Of a stretch of DNA of 64,000 nt, positions 23,331 through 33,840 are shown one piece after another. The position numbers and the translations under genes were made by a program. Each line of letters starts with the position of its first letter. Position 1 is the first letter of the stretch. The notes under the pieces are model-generated. The model was not told where the DNA came from. It was given only the letters and a program-made list of their open reading frames with translations, and searched no databases. Source of the DNA: Blastocystis hominis (lineage: Eukaryota > Sar > Bigyra > Opalinata > Blastocystidae); assembly GCF_000151665.1 (NCBI RefSeq), contig NW_013171849.1, positions 672,480-736,479 of the forward strand, in the 5' to 3' direction.

Positions 23331-23978
23331 ATGTTTGCTAATGCTATTCGCACTTCTATCAAAGCGCTAAGAGTGCCCGCGGTGGTTCCCCTGCGTTCTA
23401 TGATGACTTGCACAAATTACCGCCCGAATACGAATCTTCATCGCTCTCACCCAGGGCAGTTGTATGTACAAAGAAGAACGTTTTGGGGTCCGGTGGTGAG
23501 ACTTTTTACTCAGCTTGCTGCCTCTCTCACTTCGACTACAATCCGAGCGTTCTTCCAAGCCTTCCAAGAGGCTTCAGGTTTGTTTTCGCTTTGCTTTCTG
23601 AGAGTTAGCAAATGCCTCGTCTCAAGGTGACACTACAGCAGCCAACGTGGTGAAGAACATGTCTCTGCGACATGGCATTTCTATTAACGAGTCCCTCGAG
23701 ATCTTAAACATGAAGCGAGAAGATGTGAACCCCACATCTCTTTCGGAGGTAGTCATTCCTAGTTTGATGAATTTTAGCGGTTCCAACAATATTTTGAGGC
23801 AAATGATCCCAAGACGGGCGGCTCATTTTATCTTCAGTCAAAGGTCTACCGTGCTCACGAGGCGCTTTTGGATGAATTGGAGCAATATGGGTATATTCGC
23901 GATGAGAATGCAGTAGCACAGGCAACTGCGAGTGCTTCTACGTCTGAAAAGACGGAGGACGCGAAGAAATCTGCCTAA
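23331..23978 (+). CDS. PAM16: PAM16/TIM16, mitochondrial import motor subunit
   Basis: Degenerate J-protein that pairs with PAM18 to regulate mtHsp70 at the TIM23 channel. The long basic N-terminus (MFANAIRTSIKALRVP) is a likely mitochondrial signal. The membrane-associated segment FWGPVVRLFTQL is followed by introns of 31 nt (about 23578-23608) and 29 nt (23748-23776). The PAM16 core reads ISINESLEILNMK and then FEANDPKTGGSFYLQSKVYRAHE, in which the J-domain HPD is lost, as expected for PAM16. The tail is Ala/Ser/Lys rich. Stop TAA at 23976-23978. It is convergent with the small minus-strand gene at 24032. Confidence 0.93.
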
Positions 23979-24031
23979 TCGGAAGATCTTGCTGGTTTGG
24001 GAAACAAAGTGGTCATTAGTCTATATCTTTC

Positions 24032-24327
24032 TTAACATGTTTTGCTGGAATCATTCTTTTCTTGTATTCTCTTCTTCTTGTAGATGGCATACGCAAGTTC
24101 TAACTCCTTATCGAGTGAGCGATTAAGGCGTTGCAGAGTTTGTCTGCAATTAATAGAGATGGATGCTTTTACAAGATTGTAGTGAGCTGCCGCTGCTGTA
24201 ATGAAGCAGAAGCAGAAGCAGAAGCAGAGTACGCACCGCTCTTTGAAGACACTTGCTGCTCGAGTTCAAGCAGAAACGCTTCGTCTTCCAAATCAGAATC
24301 GTCTAGAAATTCACTTTGCTGCGACAT
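24032..24327 (-). CDS. Small acidic/coiled-coil protein, unknown
   Basis: The start at 24327 gives MSQQSEFLDDSDLEDEAFLL. A 29-nt intron near 24153-24181 joins to LQRLNRSLDKELELAYAIYK and a basic end. Between them lies an intron that contains a CTTCTG hexamer tandem. Its borders are unclear: only a longer-than-usual intron (57 nt) keeps the frame. Total about 70-90 residues. Not recognised. Confidence 0.45.
24202..24230 (-). repeat. CTTCTG hexamer tandem inside an intron
   Basis: About four to five hexamers lying in the intron of the small minus-strand gene. They may explain why that intron exceeds the usual 30 nt. Confidence 0.7.
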
Positions 24328-24607
24328 TATTTGGATTTGCTCGATTGGAGGATTGGCGGGAGAAAAAAAACAAGGGATACTGAACTTGCCGCACCCCCTA
24401 TCCGTGTTCGAAATGTGTATGTAATATAGTCAACAGAGGCTTTTGTAAAACAGAATTGATACCTTTTTGTAAAGAGAAACGGAGAAACGGGGTACCCCAT
24501 TGTGCGGTAGAAGTGGTTCATCTCCGCGGTTTTCCCGTACCTTCTCCATTTCACAATAAATCGTGTAGAGCCGATAACTCATCAAGGAATATTAATTCGT
24601 GAGAACA

Positions 24608-27600
24608 ATGGCTACTGAAGCTGAGAATAAAAGTGTTGTATATCAAATTTCCCTAAGAACGCCGAATGGAGAGGAGGAGAAGTTCCACATCTCCTCGAAT
24701 GATTCCGCTGCGATCCTTCGGAATCGTATTCTCATGTTGCCAAAGCTGGCTGTGTATACTGCTTACCACTTTGAAGTGGAGAATACACAGGGTGGTCAGG
24801 ACTTATATCTTGATAATTATACTCCATTTAGTGAGGTTCCTGTGATTGGTGAGGGCACAACGATTCTGCTCGTACCGGATCTGTATGATGCCAATTCTAT
24901 TCGTTACCAGATCAAGAGATCGGTCGCCCTGCTTACAAACAAGGTCCCACAGATCAGCCAACTCGTAAAGCTGAACAACGAAGAGCTTCCTGAGTCCCTG
25001 AAGGACTATGTGACTCAGATGGAGCTGCGTGCGAAGCAAATCGAGGAGAAGAAGGATCCTCAGCCTTTAGATTTAAAAGTCCGTGTGGATGAGAGTATTG
25101 CGGAGCAAGATGCGGCCTTTAAGGAGATGTCGATGAAGAACTGGGAGGCGGAAAAGAGAACCGATTTGGAGAATTTCATAACGTTGTTCAAGTCGCTCAA
25201 CGAGGAGAAGCCTGTGCCCGTGAAGAGTCTGTCTCTTTCTTCGTACAACCCGCCTTCTTCTTCTCGCCGCGCCCTGGGCGATCTGATTTACCTGCGTGTA
25301 GGTCTCGTCTCCCTTCTCGAGTCTAGATGCAAACCGCGGAGAACAACGTGTTCCACATCACTGGTAACGTGGCTGGTTTCTACGCCAACGCCTCCACCGA
25401 TTCGGTCTTCAGCCCTGCCAACAACAGCAGCTATCCGGTCGTGTACCCCACTCTTCCTTCCATTATGTGCGCTCTCTCGTCGGGTTTCAAGCAGTGGTAC
25501 ACTCGCTCCTTCCTGAACGTCCGCAGCAGCAACATCTCGACCATCATCCGCTCGCTCCCGCTGCTTCCTTCGCTGGAGAACAGCAGCAAGGGCTGGTTCG
25601 CCTCGGAGGAGAAGGACTCGACCAATCTGTTCGATTATGCGGATCAGATGATGAGCGACTCGCTCCCGCTCCCCTTGCTGAAGACGAAGCAGGACGAGCA
25701 CTGGATGGCGGAGTACAACTCCGTGAAGTAGGGGCTGTGGCACGCGATCGAGTGTAGATCGGCGGCGCTCTCGGCGGAGATGAAGACCTCGCTGGTGCTG
25801 ACGAAGGAACAGAGCTTCGCCGCGGCCGCGGTGAAGGCGGTGAAGGCGATTGTGGACGGTAGGCCGTGGAGGGGCGAGTGCGATGGCAGAGGGCTTCGTG
25901 TCGATTCTGTACAGCGACAAGCAGCTGAACTACGCGGTGGACGACATCTTCATCTCCTACGTGGGGAACAAGGACAGCGTGTTCGCGATCAGCGACTGCA
26001 ACGAGGAAGTGACCTGCACGCGCGTCATCAACTCGCTGGGAGTGGACGGTCTGCACACCTGCCTCACTGCCTGCGTGGACTACAAGGGCCGTCGCTACCT
26101 CGCGCAGTCGTCCATTCCGGGCATCACCAACGTACGATCCGGTTCGCTCTCTCCTCACGCGTGCAGATGGCCCCCACCAGCATGATTCTCTGGGGATCGC
26201 TGGACAACGGCTCCACCATCTACGCCGACGCGCGCGTGAAGCCCACCGTGGAGAAGCTGGCGGAGAAGCTGCACTGGGCGCACTCGACGGTGACGCCCAC
26301 CGCCAAGACGGAGACGATCGAGACTCCCAAGATGGTCATTCCGGAGGCCGACGCCTCGTCGGACGTGCACGACAAGCCGGAGGAGACGCTCGACTTCCTG
26401 GGTCCCGTGGAGGGCCGCATCGTGCGTGGCGGCGACAACGTTCTCTACGCGGTGGACTATCTCCACATCGCCCCGGTGGACGCGCACTGGACCGAGGCGC
26501 ACGCGTCGATGTTCCCCAGCACGAAGAAGGAGGTCTTCCGCCATCGCCAGGCCATCGTGGTGCAGTGGCTGGTCCGCAAGCAGGCGCTGGAGGCCCAGCT
26601 GGCCGCGTTGAAGGAGGCGATGGCCAAGGGCGAGACGGTGGAAGGCGTGGAGGCCTCGCGCGTGGAGGAGGTGGAGAAGGAGCGTATTGTTCGAGCAGAG
26701 TTGTGAGTGTAGTGTCCCAGACGCCCTCCGCCTTCGATCCCAACGCGTTCACTCCGTTCTGCAAGCCCGGCTGCGCGACCGAGGAGGACGTGCGCTCGCT
26801 GTCGGTGCTGCTGACCGAGTCCTTGCTGCCCAAGCTGAAGGCCGCGATGCTGGAGAACGTGCAGAGCTACACGGAGACGTCCAACCTGGTGACCGATCTG
26901 CACGGCGCGGCGGTCAATGCTCGCTATCTTGGAGAGCTGGCCGCTAGCTGCGCGAGCAACGAGGCCTCCGAGAAGGAGACGGAGCTGCGCGAGCTGTGCG
27001 AGGAGGAAATGGTGGCTCGCTCGGTGAAGCACGTGCTGCGCGATCTGATGAGCAACGAGGTGCTGAGCGGCGCGGCGGCCTTCGTGACGGTGGTGGTGCT
27101 GAACAGCCTGCTGAACCAGCAGCGCAAGAAGGAGATCCTGGTCGGCGGAAAGGACAAGAAGAACCGCAAGGTGCCTTCGCTGGTGGCGCAGAATCTGATC
27201 CGTCTGGGCCTGACGGTGCGTTTCTGGAGGGCGGGTGAGAGATAGGCGAACGCGGTGTGGCTGCGCATCGAGGAGGACGTGAAGCGCCACTTCCACTACA
27301 CGCTGGGTCTGTGGGGCAAGCAGACGATGACGGTAGGGAGCCGGGGAGGCTGCTGACGGGCAGGAGACGCAGCGATTCCGCCTGCTGCGCCGCGTGTGCA
27401 CGGAGAACGGCATCCAGCTGGAGGCCACGCAGTACGACCTGAGCGACGACTACGTGCTGCGCGTGGAGAACATCATGGAGTTCGTGCCGCGCGTGAAGTT
27501 CGCGATGACGCCCTCGATCGACGAGACGGTAGGCCCGCTGCCGTCGCCTGAGGGGTGTAGTGCGCGGAGGTGTACCAGACCGCGCTGCTCCAGATCAGCG

Positions 27601-28246
27601 AGGGCAACTTCGCGGTGGCGTACGAGCTGGCGAAGCAGTGCTTCCTGCAGCTCATCTCGGCGCACTCGCAGCTGCACCCGCAGATGATCGCGCTGCTGGA
27701 CCTTATGGCCACCGTGCTGACCTCGGTCAACGACCTGCAGAGCGCGCTCCCGATCGCGCGCGCCTCGCTGTACTGCAGCGACGTGATCTACGGCAAGGAC
27801 TCGATCGAGAGCGCCAAGCGCCACACGCAGCTGGCCTCGCTGCTGTACCGCTGCAACTGCCCGTGCGAAGCCCTGCTGCACAACCAGCTGGCGCTGTGCA
27901 CCTACCAGTCCCTGTACGGCCCGGACTGCGAGGAGGGCAAGCAGATCCATCTCAACCTGGGCATGTGCTACATGCTGCAGAGACAGCAGGAGAAGGCCGT
28001 GGAGGCGATGCGATGCGTGATGACGCTCAAGGACACCACCGGCGACGACTACCTCAATGCTGCGTTCTACGCCACGGTGCTCTATGCGTAGGGGAGAGCG
28101 GGGCCGGTTAGCTGTAGGGCGCTGAAGAAGGAGGAGGAGATGAAGGAGAGCAAGCAGTGTCTGGAGAAGGCACTCGAGGGAAAGAGCGAGGACTTCCGAA
28201 AGGCGATGATGGAGAATCTGGAGAAGCAGTTGAAGGATTTGCATTA
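24608..28246 (+). CDS. CLUH: CLUH/CLU1, clustered mitochondria protein
   Basis: Cytosolic RNA-binding protein that governs distribution of mitochondria and translation of nuclear mRNAs for mitochondrial proteins. The start at 24608 opens a ubiquitin-like/CLU N-domain (FHISSNDSAAILRNRIL). The CLU domain follows (GWFASEEKD; SLGVDGLHTC; SIPGITN; MILWGSLDNGSTI), then the central region (TEESLLPKL-like; VNARYLGEL; MVARSVKHVLRD) and C-terminal TPR-like repeats (EGNFAVAYELAKQCF; LHNQLALCTYQSLYG; KQIHLNLGMCYML). About nine introns of 29-35 nt are removed, for example 25299-25327 and 25729-25758. Stop TAA at 28244-28246; octamer 28265-28272. Confidence 0.93.
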
Positions 28247-28348
28247 AGGGTTTTATGGTTCTTTTGTTTGTTTTGGGATCCCACGTTTTTGAAGGGCAGA
28301 AAGATTTCATGTCCTGATTTGGGGACAGATATTATACGATTTGCAGAA

Positions 28349-29982
28349 ATGTCATCGGATATTGGTATCTACGGGTTGTCGACGCGAGCCATCAATTTGG
28401 CATTGAATTTTGCAGCAAAGGGACTGAGTGTGTCGATTGGACACCGCTCCTCGGATTTGGTACGTGGAATACCTTATACATGAATGCTAGATTAAGGAAT
28501 GCACGCACCAAGCCGAGAAGAAGGATCTTGACGAGAAAATCACAGGAAAGAAAGATGTAGTTGATTGGATAGTAATTTTGAGGTCTAGGTAAATGGCTTT
28601 TGCGATTCGCTCAGTTCCCCAAAGAAGGTTATTTTGATGTCCAAACCTGGAACCAGCGCAGAGAAAAATTACTCCAAAATCCTTGCCGCTCTGGAGGTAC
28701 TTACGGTATTCCCCAAACTGAACTTGTAGGAAGGTGATCTTCTGATCGACGCCACGAGCGAGGGCTACGAAATCAACCTTCGTCGTGAGAAGGAAGCAGC
28801 CGAGAAGGGCGTGCGTTTCCTGACCATGGAGATTTTGGGCACGACCAAAGAGCTCCAGAAGGGATGCGGCTTCCTGCTCAGCGGCGAGCGCGAAGCGTAC
28901 GACCTCGTCGAAGGTCCTCTGAAGAAGGCTGCGACCGAGGTGGAGTACGAGCCGTGCGTGGCGTACATCGGCAACTCTGTGAGCGCTGGATACGCGGGCA
29001 TGGCGCTGTCGAGTCTGGGTCTGGGAATGGAGCAGCTGGTGGCGGAAGCGTACCATATGCTGCACGAAGCGGGCTTCACCAACGAGGAAGTGAGCAAGAG
29101 CATCAACGGGTGGAACAAGGACTCGCTGGCAAGCCCCTTCCTCGAAAACCTGCTGCACATCCTCAAGAAGAAAGACCAGGACGTGGAGGGCTGCGAGAAG
29201 GGCGAGGGATCGCTCCTCGACAAGGTTCTGGACTGTCCGCTGCCCCGTCCCGACCACTCCACGCTTCTCCGCGAGGGCTTCGAGCACCACGCGGCGATCG
29301 GCGCTCTGACCGCCGCCGTGCAGGAGATCGCGGTGAGCGCAAAGCGCGAGGAGCGAAGCAAAGGTGCGCTTGGATTGGGAGGCTGATCGGTAGCGGCCAC
29401 GCTGTGGAACGGCCCCGAATTCGACTGGCAGAAGCTGGACCACGTGCAGCTCATCGAGGATCTGCGCAACACGTTCGTGTGCGGGCAGCTGGTGCTCGCG
29501 ACGCAGACGTTCGCGCTGCTGCGCCGCGCGTCGGAGGACTTCAGCTGGGCGATGAAGCTGGAGGAAGTGGGCCGCGTGGTGGCGGGCGCGGCGTCGTTCC
29601 GCTCGGGATTGCTGGTCGTGTAGGAGGAGAAGAAGAAGAGAGAGGTGACGCATAGGCTGAAGGAGAGCGTGGAGAACGGAGATTTGAGTTTGCTGCAGAA
29701 CGAGGCGGTGAGCGAAATCCTGCAGAAGAAACAGGCGTCGTGGAGACGCGTCGCGGCGCTGGCGGTGATCGGAGGCGTGTCCGCGCCGGTGGCGACGGCG
29801 AGCTTGGCGTACTATGATACGATGCGACGCGATAAATTGCCGCAGAACGTGGTGGTGGTAGGAGAGAACGAGGAGGGATGAGGGACAGGCGATGCGGGAC
29901 TTTTTGGAGGCGAGCAGCTTCGAACGAACCGACTGCGCGCGCGGAATGACGTACCATTGCGAGTGGACCAAGGAGACGAATT
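28349..29982 (+). CDS. 6-phosphogluconate dehydrogenase-like protein, probable pseudoenzyme
   Basis: Full-length 6PGD fold (about 480 residues): N-terminal NADP-binding domain (IYGLSTRAINLALNFAAKG; VILMSKPGTSAE; EGDLLIDATSEGYEINLRR), all-helical C-domain (PDHSTLLREGF; PEFDWQKLDHVQLI; SAPVATASLAYYD) and closing Trp segment. Key residues are gone: the K-M-V-H-N-G active-site helix reads G-M-A-L-S-S, the S-G-G phosphate loop is absent, and the C-terminal G-x-H-x-Y is E-A-S-S-F. This argues against the normal oxidative decarboxylation. Six introns of 30-33 nt. No genomic stop precedes the octamer: T29982 plus poly(A) would make TAA after WTKETN (octamer 29987-29994). Confidence 0.85.
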
Positions 29983-30009
29983 GGCTTGTTTGTTGGAACA
30001 AACACTCGA
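29982..30009. terminator. Shared palindromic bidirectional 3' processing element
   Basis: Two TGTTTGTT octamers on opposite strands (29987-29994 plus, 29997-30004 minus) flank GG, giving an 18-bp near-perfect palindrome. Each octamer lies 4 nt downstream of an in-frame T (29982 and 30009) of its own gene. Both convergent mRNAs would gain TAA only on polyadenylation. Confidence 0.75.
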
Positions 30010-31048
30010 TTTGCTACGCTTGTACACGACTTCGCCGGAGGCGGTCACGCCGTAATGGGGATCCACAATGATCCCGCGAGCCAGCATAAAAGAACGATAA
30101 AAGTTCGAGCACTGATAGCCCACTCGATGCGGCAAATACGTCGCAAATAAGCCCCACTTGTCGCCACACCCGTTCTGCTGCGCTGTGAGGCAGAAAATGC
30201 GGATTTCCTCATCTGTCCAATCGCCTCCCCATTGCTCCTCATCTAGGTCGAAAAGAATGAATACAGGATACGCGGAGCAACGTGGCGGTAAAAGTAGCTG
30301 TTGGGATTCGTGAAAAAACTATGACGAGCTCGCTCCCTTGCAGATTTCTATGGGGACAAGAGGAGAGGGAAAGAATACGGCTGAGAATTTAGATCGCGAT
30401 TTGGAAGAGGATGAAGTGGAATGGAGTACGACTGTGTTTGAAGTGGGTGGAATAGTGCTGGTTGAGGAGGAATCGTCTGGATTTGACGATTCTGCTAGTT
30501 CTGCAAGGGTTTCAAGTGACTTGGAGGGAGTTGCAGGGTGAGACAGAAATTCCTCCATAGTGCGGGGAAAGCCGAATTTCTCGCACAATGCCGGATTGAT
30601 CCACCTTCATATTATTTCGAGAAACAACGCAAACCCGTGGTAGGTTCCATCCACGTGAATGGGAAGTTCAATGCCATCAAAAATCTCTTTTTTAAAAAGT
30701 TCAGAATCTCTGTTTATCATTCGAATTGGTTTCGTTTCTGGTTCTTGCGAGGCTGGCTCCTTTTCGGGTGTTTCATCCGATAGCACAATTTCTGGTTTTA
30801 GTCCTTGTATCCGTCTATTTATTATATAAGAGAAGGCGGAAAATCCCACCTTGACTTCCGTCTGTTGCTTTCGTCAATTTCGATAGGTTTCCGTTTTTTT
30901 CTTTGCTTTTTTTCTGGCTGAATAGACGTAACAATGGATTCGATATCTACATTCAAACGAAAGCAGATGGCGCACCGAGCTCCTTTAGCATATCAGATCG
31001 CTTCTTTAGCATCTCATTTCTCTTTTGCAAAAGCTTATTTCCATCCAT
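30009..31048 (-). CDS. Myb/SANT-like nuclear protein
   Basis: The start at 31048 gives a coiled, basic N-terminus (KLLQKRNEMLKKRSDML) and a Lys/Arg patch (KKQRKKRKP; NRRKSRRIQGLKP). After an acidic, Ser-rich middle, a single Myb/SANT-like repeat follows: GDWTDEEIRIFCLTA, DKWGLFATYLPHRVGYQCSNF, with the three spaced aromatic residues. Five introns of 29-35 nt are removed. A nuclear DNA- or histone-binding role is likely; the target is unknown. There is no genomic stop before the octamer: T30009 plus poly(A) gives TAA after VVYKRSK. Confidence 0.75.
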
Positions 31049-31263
31049 TCTATCCACTCATAAGGTGTTTCAAAAGAACATAAAAGGCTTCTATAAAAAT
31101 AATATTCTGTTTTCAAACAAAAAACCATTCCCACTCAAGCTCACATGTCTGTTTTCATCAGAAAAAGTGTCTACAACATTCCCCTATAAACTGGCTACAT
31201 GATTCCACACCGGACGAAGTGCTTCGTTTCATGTCACTGCCATGACGAATCATTTATTGGAAA

Positions 31264-31799
31264 ATGAATTCCACAGTTAAGCTTTTCAATTCGCAAGAAC
31301 TAAATGTACCGATTCTAGTCTTCGTCAAGGAAATAGGAGCTGATAGGTGAAGATTATGTGCACGATCAAGATACTATCGAAATGCTACGTGTGGTCTTTC
31401 ACGAAATGGAGGGTAATATCCAGGAATGCGTGCAGAGCTCTTTTCCTGCAGATGTAGTTTCTCTCTTTCTGTTTAGTATGGGAGATAGAGTCTATTCGAA
31501 AGGCTGTGCATCAGCTAAAGGGGGTGAGTTTCTTCGATCGACTCCGAGAAACAGCCATCGCAATCTATAATTGTGTGTATCACTACAATGGTAGAAATAG
31601 GGAGAATCTAGAGTAAAGAAAAGAGGCTACAGCAGAACAGAAGGAACAACTCACGCAGCAATACCAATATTTGTTGTCCGTTCTACAGACTGTATTCAAG
31701 GATACAAAGGATTTGCTTCGAGTGAAATTTGGCACTAAAGTATGTGACATGTCCCCTGTTTTCCCAACACACTCTATGAAATATATCCTGTCTTTTTAA
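31264..31799 (+). CDS. Small helical protein, possibly Mediator subunit-like
   Basis: The start at 31264 gives MNSTVKLFNSQELN, a 31-nt intron (31306-31336), then ELIGEDYVHDQDTIEM and, after another intron (about 31425-31452), SIRKAVHQLKGVSFFDRL, NEATAEQKEQLTQQY and DTKDLLRVKFGTK. The product is all-helical with heptad-like spacing. The C-terminal helices vaguely recall MED30, but I cannot confirm this. The exact 3' end is uncertain: the frame continues to TAA at 31797-31799, and no octamer is seen nearby. Confidence 0.45.
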
Positions 31800-31883
31800 A
31801 CCTTTTCCAATCTCCATCACAAGTAATACTGCAAAATACCCTCGAATTCTGTCAGTATTATCAGTATTATTTTTACATTTTGT

Positions 31884-33341
31884 ATGAGCAAGCTTATGTC
31901 CGAGACCAACGAATTAGTAGATTATAACGAGGAGGAAGATAATCAAGTTCCAGCTGTTCCATTGCAAGAATCACAGGAAGCGGCCAACAAGTGAGGTGTT
32001 TTTGGATGAGCTAAGCTGTAGGGGTCACTATGCCGGAGTGGGAGGTTCTGGGTTTCAATCCTTTTTCTTGAAGGAAGAAATCATGAAGGCGATATCTGAG
32101 TGTGGATTTGAGCATCCCTCTGAGGGTATTTTTTATTTTTTGCGTGTGATTTCCTAGTTCAGAGCCAATGTATTCCTAAAGCGCTTATGCGAGGAGATAT
32201 TTTGTGCCAGGCACGGTCTGGCATGGGAAAGACGTGCGTCTTTGTGATTTCCGTATTGCAAAACATCAAGCACTCCGATCATGTGCGTTTTTTCCCATCG
32301 GACGCTCACACACAGACCACCTGCGTCGTCTTCAGCCACACCCGCGAGATGGCGATCCAGATAACCCGCGAGTTTATCCGTCTGGGCAAGTATCTCCCAG
32401 ACATCGTCATCAAAACGGTCTTCGGCGGCGTTCCTCTCCGCAAAAGCATGGCCGACATCAAGTCCGGCTGCGACATTCTCGTCGGCACGGCGGGCCGCAT
32501 CGCGGACTTGGTGCGTCACAAAGCCTTGGACACGAGCCAATTGAAGTTTTTCGTCGTCGATGAGTGCGATCGGCAGATCGAAACCCTCTGTTTTCCTTTT
32601 TTTCCTTTCGCTAATGCGCAGCGACGCGCGCAGATATTCAGGAAGTGTTCAGAAGCGCGCCTCTGGACAAGCAGGTGTTAATGTTCACGGCGACGCTCTC
32701 TGAGAACGCGAAGGCGTCGTGTTTGAAATACATGCGTAGCGTAGTCGTTGGTTTCGAGCTTTCAACGCTAGCCGCTCTGCATCGAAATCGACGACAAAAA
32801 ATTGACGCTGCACGGCTTGACGCAGTTCTTTACACGTGTCACGGAGGTGGGTTTGATGGCTCGATTCGATTGGTAGGGACAGAAGAATCGCCGATTGACG
32901 GAGTTCTTGGACAACTCGGATTTCAACCAGGCCGTGATTTATGTGTCCTCCAACGCGCGTGCACGCGCGCTGCAGAAGCTGATGACGGAGTGGTGCTTCC
33001 CGTGCATTGCGCTGACGGCGAACATGCCGGTGGAAGAGCGAATGCGCCATTTTATACAGTTTAAGGAGGTCAAGACACGAATCCTCATCACGACACAGGT
33101 GATGGGGAGAGGAGTGGATGTGGAGAAGGTGAATATGGTGGTGAACTACGATTTCCCGCCCAGCAGCAATGATTACCTGCATCGAGTGGGAAGAGCGGGA
33201 CGGTTTGGCACGAACGGAGTGACGATGTCCTTTGTGAGCAGTGAGGAGGACGAGAAGGTGCTGGCAGAGGTCGAGAGCCGATTTGAAACCCACATGCACG
33301 AGATCAAGGGAGCAATCACGAAGGAGTCGCTGGTGGTTTAA
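31884..33341 (+). CDS. DDX39B: DDX39/UAP56 (Sub2) DEAD-box RNA helicase
   Basis: Spliceosomal and mRNA-export helicase of the TREX complex. The start at 31884 gives an acidic N-terminus; an intron of about 30 nt precedes the Q-motif region (SFFLKEEIMKAISECGFEHP, SEVQSQCIP). Walker A ARSGMGKT, then SHTREMA, DECD in the Walker B (the Sub2 signature rather than DEAD), FTATLSE, and C-terminal RecA motifs MGRGVDVEKVN and HRVGRAGRFGTNG. The motif Ib/GG region reads GTAGR where GTPGR is usual. Introns include about 31993-32022, 32127-32158, 32592-32623, 32743-32773 and 32850-32879. Stop TAA at 33339-33341. A TTTGTT element at 33359-33364 abuts the inverted octamer of L29. Confidence 0.93.
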
Positions 33342-33358
33342 AGTTGTTGAACGTTGGG

Positions 33359-33373
33359 TTTGTTGAACAAACA
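33359..33373. terminator. Overlapping 3' elements of DDX39 and L29
   Basis: Plus-strand TTTGTT (33359-33364) is separated by one G from an inverted copy; the minus-strand octamer is at 33366-33373. Confidence 0.6.
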
Positions 33374-33408
33374 AACGTGATACTCACAACATAGCCAGGT
33401 GCTGATGT

Positions 33409-33600
33409 TTATTCCTTCTTGTTGTGCTTCTTAGAGTAACGCAGATTGCGAAGGAACTTGGGATCAACCTAGAGCTCAAAACGCTGCACTGTGCCTACGC
33501 CCTTCATGGAACGAGTACGCTGACGCAGAGGCTTCTTGATACCATTCTTATGGTTCTTGATACTCTGATTGCGGGCGGTATGATGCTTTTGCTTCACCAT
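33409..33600 (-). CDS. RPL29: 60S ribosomal protein L29 (eL29)
   Basis: Small basic large-subunit protein. The start at 33600 gives MVKQKHHTARNQSIKNHKNG followed by IKKPLRQRTRSMKGV and, after one 30-nt intron (33446-33475), DPKFLRNLRYSKKHNKK. This is the whole eL29 core, with the conserved H-T-x-x-N-Q-S and G-I-K-K-P. Stop TAA at 33409-33411; octamer 33366-33373, inside a palindrome shared with the convergent helicase gene. Confidence 0.95.
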
Positions 33601-33827
33601 TCTAGAAAATGGTAAGAACCACTGCACTCAAATGCACATTGCACCTATGTGCTTTCTCACTCTCCAGCTGACGAAAACTTACGTTTTACTACTCTATGTT
33701 GTGAAATAGTTGCGTTTATGGATAGAAGAACCGATAATAATATGGCCCCTAATCTGATAGCTCTTCTATAAAATGTGTGAAACAATCGGGTCGTCTTCAT
33801 TCGAAACTCCTGTCCCCTTTCGATTTC

Positions 33828-33840
33828 AACAAACAGAGCA
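33828..33840 (-). terminator. 3' octamer with stop-completing T (unknown gene)
   Basis: T33840, spacer GCTC, TGTTTGTT 33828-33835 on the minus strand. Confidence 0.7.

Noticed and set aside
32020-32065. tRNA-like sequence with GGTTCTGGGTTTCAATCC
   Set aside because: Lies in the coding exon of the DEAD-box helicase; no cloverleaf can be formed.
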